This document shows, one piece after another, positions 56,297 through 64,000 of a stretch of DNA of 64,000 nt. The DNA comes from Anaeromyces robustus. Taxonomy: Eukaryota > Neocallimastigomycota > Neocallimastigomycetes > Neocallimastigales > Neocallimastigaceae. The notes beneath the pieces are model-generated. The model was not told where the DNA came from and searched no databases. It saw only the letters and a program-made list of their open reading frames with translations. Position 1 is the stretch's first letter; the number at the start of each line of letters is the position of its first letter. Where the stretch lies: positions 1-64,000 of the forward strand of contig MCFG01000288.1 of NCBI GenBank assembly GCA_002104895.1, in the 5' to 3' direction. A program made the translations under genes and the position numbers.

Positions 56297-59200
56297 GACA
56301 CTTACCACAAGCCCATATATCTACTTTTATTGGATCATAATCTTTATCCTCAGACCATTCTTCTGGTGCTATATAAGGTTCACTACCACAAAGACCTGTA
56401 ACTCTTTTTACAACATTTTTTTCCCATGGAAAACGAAAAACTTCAGATACACCAAAATCTGTAATCTTCAATATTGTACCAGTTTCATCCATTAATAAAT
56501 TTTCGGGTTTTAAATCTCTATGACAAACACCAACAGAATGAAGATAGGCTACACCAGTTAATAACTTTATATATATTTATATATATATATATTAATATTA
56601 ATAATAAATATATAATAAAATATATATTATAAACATTCCAAATACAAAAGCAATATAAAAAATGATTTTAATATATATATCTTATATATACACACACATA
56701 TATTAATATTATTTTATATATATATATATTTACCTGTTTGAAATAACAATTGATTTCATCTATATTTGTTAATGTTCCTGTATTAATTCTGGTATATAAA
56801 TCACCTCCACTACAATATTCCATAACTTCACACCAATTTTCATTTTTATCTTGAATTAAATCTACTGTTTCTACTACATTTTGATGTTTTAAACTTGAAC
56901 TAAAATTTATTGAAATTTTAGAATTAAGTATATAAAGTATATAAAAAGAAATAAGTATTTTTTTAAAAAAAAAATGTTTTTAATATAAAAAATTTATATT
57001 AAATGATTTTATTAATTTAAAATATTAAATTAATAATAAAATTTATTATTATTAAAAAATTTTTATTAATTAATTTTTATTAATTAAATATTAAACAAAA
57101 CTCTATTATTTTTTGATTTTTTTTTTTTTTAAAAAAACTATATTTAATTATAAAATTTACCTAATACAAAATTCACTAATAACTTTTTTAATATAAGCTT
57201 TATATGGTTCATTCTTTCTTCTCTTTCGAAATTGCTTTATTTTAAAAAAAATTTTATATATATTATAAATATATAAATTTTAACAAGTTATATATATATA
57301 TATATTTATTTATTAATTATTTTATTCATTGATTTATTATATAATTATTATTATTAAGTATTATAACTTTTATTATATATATATTTTAATAATAAATACA
57401 AAATACAAACCTTAATTGCATAGAACTTTTCACTATCCAAATTTTTAATATTACCAGTATATGATGATTTTGCTAATTTAACAACAGCATTCTATCCCAA
57501 AATTTTTATTAATAAAATAAAAAAAAAATAAAAAAATAAAAAAATAAAAAAAAAATAAGAAAATAAAAAAAAAAAAATGTTTATTATTATTATTTATTAT
57601 TTGACAAATATATAATATTATAAAAATTATTATAAATTATTTATAATTATATTTTATTATATATATATTTACAGCTCCTTTTCCTAAAACTTCTTCACAT
57701 TTATATTTGGATTCATCTTCATTTGGATCTGGTGAATTTGTTTCAGATCGATTAATTATTGATCCAGATCTACTAATATTTTCATTACTACCTTTTGATT
57801 TTCTTGATGAAGATCTACTAAGTGATATTTCTGATCCATTTTTTAACATACGATGAATAGGTGAAAATATATTTTTAATAACACTTTTTTTATGTTTAAA
57901 CTTTCCTGATTTAGATTTTGAATCAGAACTTGATGCCACTGAAACAGTAAGTGATGTATCACTTATTTCACTATTATTTACTTTAGATAATTTATTTGAT
58001 ATATTATTATTATCTATATTGGTATTATTATTATTATTATTACTATTATTATTTATAGTAGTATTTGTTGTAGTAGTATTTGTTGTTGTTATTGTTGTTG
58101 TTGGTGTATTAATAGATTCATCTGTATTAGAAATTACACCTATACTTTCTTGTTTATTATTAGTATCATTTATTGGTTTTTTATTAATACTTGATGGTAA
58201 GAAAGAATCTTTCATAATATTTTCCTTTTCATCAGATGATGAAGTTGATGATGTTGTTGCTGATGCTACATCTTCTTCTTCTTCTTCTGTTATTATAGTT
58301 CCTTGACTTGTTTTCATATTATCATTACTTTTATGAAGTTTTTCATTAGAAACTTCTGTTTCATTATTATAAATATTTTCTTCTTTTGCATTTTTTTCAT
58401 TTTCTTTTTCACTTTCTTTTTCTTTTTCTTCATTTTCTTCAATACTTAAATCTGTTTGACTTTTATTTTTGTTTGGATAGTATTTATTTAAAAGTTGTAA
58501 TAATTCATCATTTATATTTGATTTAATAGTAGTAACAGATTGTTCATTTTCAGTATAAGATTCATGATCACTAGGAAATGAAAAACTTTGAGATTTTCCT
58601 TTTGTTGGTGATGTGGATGTTAACCTTTCAAGTTCTTCTTTAGTTATAATTTCACCACTTCCATAATATTTTGGTTTATTTTCTATTTTTATTTTTATAT
58701 TATTATTATTAATTAATCAATCAATTAAAATAATAATTTTACATTATCATAAAAAAAAAAAAATTATATATATTATTAAATTATATAAATAAATCATATA
58801 AAAAAATTATGTAAAATAATTTAAACAAAAAAATTCAAGAGTATAAATAGGAAATAAAAATAAATAAATAATATAATATAATATAATATAATATAATATA
58901 ATATAATATAATATAATATAATATAATATAATATAATAATATAAATATATAAATTTAAAAATTTAAAATATATATGTAATGAAAATAATTTTTACCTTTT
59001 TTAATTGGAATTATTGGAGGTTTTAGTGAATTTTCATTATTTATTTGATGTTTTTCATTTGGAGTAGGAGGTTGAAACATAGTTGAAGATAATATAGTTG
59101 GTATAGTATTTCTTTTTTCTCTTACATCAGAATAAGAAGGTGTATCTTTCAACCCTTTATTTGGCGATGTAGTATTTATTGTTGCTGGTGGTTTTCGTGA

Positions 59201-59701
59201 TGAATTTCCAATACCACCAGCACTAAGTTTTGAACCTTCATTTTCTTCTTCTCTTATTGGTGGAACAAATAATTCCATAAGTCTTAATTTACTTTGTTTA
59301 TATTCTTTTGGATGTTGTTGATAACGATTAGCAGCTTGTTGATAACGATTATTATTATTATTATTAAAATTATGATTACTATGAGCTTGAGCATTTTTTA
59401 TATTAGGATCATCTCTAAATGCACCTTGTGCAGTTGCTTCTAATAATTTTTTTGCTGTATTTTCATTCAGAGTTAATTGATATTTTTCAATTTCATCATG
59501 TGCACATTGTAAAGCTGATTCTAATGATCTTCTTAGAATTTCAGGTTCAGCACAGGTATAATTATTAGCATTTGTATTATCAACCGGAGAATCTGCACCA
59601 GAATGAGTTAAAAATTGTAATGGTATATGTTTTGGAAAATGATTTTGTAAGGAAAGTTGTTCATTTCCAACACTCCAAAAATCATAATCATTCGGATTCA
59701 T
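55846..59701 (-). CDS. HAL4/HAL5-like Ser/Thr protein kinase (7 exons)
   Basis: Exons at 58996-59701, 57673-58682, 57411-57491, 57161-57234, 56734-56899, 56306-56564 and 55846-56153. Joined length is 2604 nt, 867 residues, in frame throughout. Residues 1-568 are a Ser/Asn/Glu-rich regulatory region; an HDEIEKYQLTLNE helix lies in exon 1. The kinase domain begins GKGANAVVKL (569 on), with FYAIK (Lys 599), EYCSGGDLYTRI, HRDLKPENLL (Asp 696), DFGVSE (Asp 715), GLCGSEPYIAPEEW, DIWACGIAIVYYTMN and NPETRWSMD, all intact. DFGVSEVFR plus GLCGSEPYIAPEE is typical of the fungal HAL4(SAT4)/HAL5/NPR1 group, which regulates plasma-membrane transporters and ion homeostasis; the target here is unknown. The gene structure is inferred from GT-AG sites and frame; exon 1 is the least certain. 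Confidence 0.85.
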
Positions 59702-62508
<2,807 letters not shown>

Positions 62509-62663
62509 TATTTACTTACTTTATAACAAATTATAATTTGTTAATATTGACCATAGTAATTAAATAAAAACATTATTGTATAATGAATAGAGTATTTGTA
62601 TATAGTAGAACCATTAAAAAATTAATAAGTATGTTTTAAATATCAAATACTAATATTTATCAA

Positions 62664-62694
<31 letters not shown>

Positions 62695-64000
62695 AAATGA
62701 TTAAGAATTTATTTAATTAACAAAAAAAGTTTAATTATATTGTTTATTTCACACTTTAAAATTAAATATTTTTTTTGACTTTAATAAAATTATTATTATA
62801 TTAACTTAACTATTATTTATAGTTTCTTGGAATAACCATATTTTATTTAACTAATTCTTTAATTCTTTAGATATTACATATTATTTATTATATATATTAT
62901 GATTATAATTATTTTTCCTTTTATAAAAAGAAAAATAATATAAATATGATTATTCAATTATGTATTAATAATTAAACTTTATATTTATTTTTCTTATGTT
63001 AAAAATAAAATTGAACATTACACTTTAAACAAATAAAATAAATAAAATAAATAGAATTAAAATAAAATTAAAATTGGAGATAATTATAATTGATAATATA
63101 AAATATTAATAAAGTTAAATAAACCAAAAAGAATAAATAATAATTAAATAATATTACATTTATACATTTATATATTTATATATAACTTTCAATAATAATA
63201 ATCATAATTGAAGAAAAATAAAAAATATTAACATTATTTTATATTATATGTTTTCTTGTCATTAAAGCATTAATTTTTAATAATTCTAAACTTTTTATTA
63301 CACTTTTTTACCATTAAGTTGTTATATATATACATATATATATATATTAATTTCTTTTTTCTTTTTTCTTTTGTTTTTTGTTTTTTTTTTTTTTTTATTA
63401 TTATTATTTATTATTAAATTACTATTACTATTATTACTATTATTATATTATAAATATAACAAAATAAATATATTGAGAATAATATTAAAAAGATTTGAGG
63501 ATTTATCCAAAATACTTAATTAATATAAAATCTCGGAAGAAAAGTAATTAATACTTAATAATAATAATAATAATAATAATATAATTATATATAATCATTA
63601 CACTTATTAATCCTAAAAATTATTTATTCAAAACAAAAGAAGAAAAAATCATAAAATCTAGAATAATTAAATAAATGGAGATATACATATATATAATTAA
63701 TACTATAATTAAAAGAAATTAAAAAAAAATTATATATTAATAATAATTAGAATAATAGAAGTTTAAAGGTATAAGATAATAAAGCATTTTATATATATAT
63801 ATATTAATATACAAATATTTAAAATATGAAAAAAAAAATCATATATAATTACCAAAAAAAAAAAAAAATCATTATAAAAATTATATTAAATTTATAAGAA
63901 AAGAATATGAATAATATTAGTATTGAATTGAAAATTTTAATTTATAAAAAGTAACAGAGTAACAGAGGAAAAAAAATAATAATAAAATAAAATGAAAATG
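62509..64000. other. A/T-rich intergenic spacer
   Basis: No gene or relic recognised. An ATG in A-rich context at the very end (63992 on) could be a start beyond the window but cannot be judged. Confidence 0.55.

Overview
The window looks like a chromosomal segment of an anaerobic gut fungus (Neocallimastigomycota; Piromyces, Neocallimastix or Anaeromyces type). The clues are extreme A/T richness, huge ATT and TTTA microsatellites, poly-Asn tracts in proteins, very A/T-rich introns, a fungal HAL-type kinase, Kre9/Knh-like GPI proteins and long ankyrin proteins with an NKENNKGETPLF-type repeat. The genus is inferred; Dictyostelium-like genomes were considered and judged less likely because of the fungal families.

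Layout. 1-516: 5' part of a DUF454/YbaN membrane protein gene running off the left edge. 2141-2385: small gene relic. 4.6-13.2 kb: two paralogous secreted 'dumbbell' proteins on the minus strand. Each has an N- and a C-terminal six-cysteine module with strict spacing, joined by a Ser/Thr/Lys repeat linker, and each gene is flanked by the same inverted 20-mer plus a shared upstream motif. 17.2-24.1 kb: two tandem leucine-rich-repeat receptor-like genes built of one-exon-per-repeat, phase-2 exons, with a TM helix and a PPPY tail; the second carries a fresh 386-bp duplication of two LRR exons. 24.8-27.5 kb: two 5'-truncated LINE copies head to tail. 28.1-29.1 kb: a Kre9/Knh-like GPI protein (three exons). 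33-43.6 kb: a mobile-element and relic zone with foldback hairpins, ankyrin pseudogene pieces, a tRNA-headed SINE with a 12-bp target duplication, a nearly complete Ty1/Copia element, a decayed secreted/membrane protein gene and another relic. 44.8-47.9 kb: a 223-bp inverted repeat enclosing a MITE and an internally deleted Ty3/Gypsy remnant. 48.1-52.0 kb: an ankyrin protein of about 33 repeats. 53.5-54.4 kb: a second small GPI-type secreted protein. 55.8-59.7 kb: a seven-exon HAL4/HAL5-like protein kinase. 59.7-64 kb: no gene seen.

The host genes lean towards the cell surface: secreted Cys-rich linker proteins, LRR receptor-like proteins, GPI proteins, and a kinase of a family known to control plasma-membrane transporters. 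Any functional link between them is inference. The least explained items are the Cys-module dumbbell genes with their inverted flanking motif, and the exon-per-repeat LRR receptors with a WW-binding tail.
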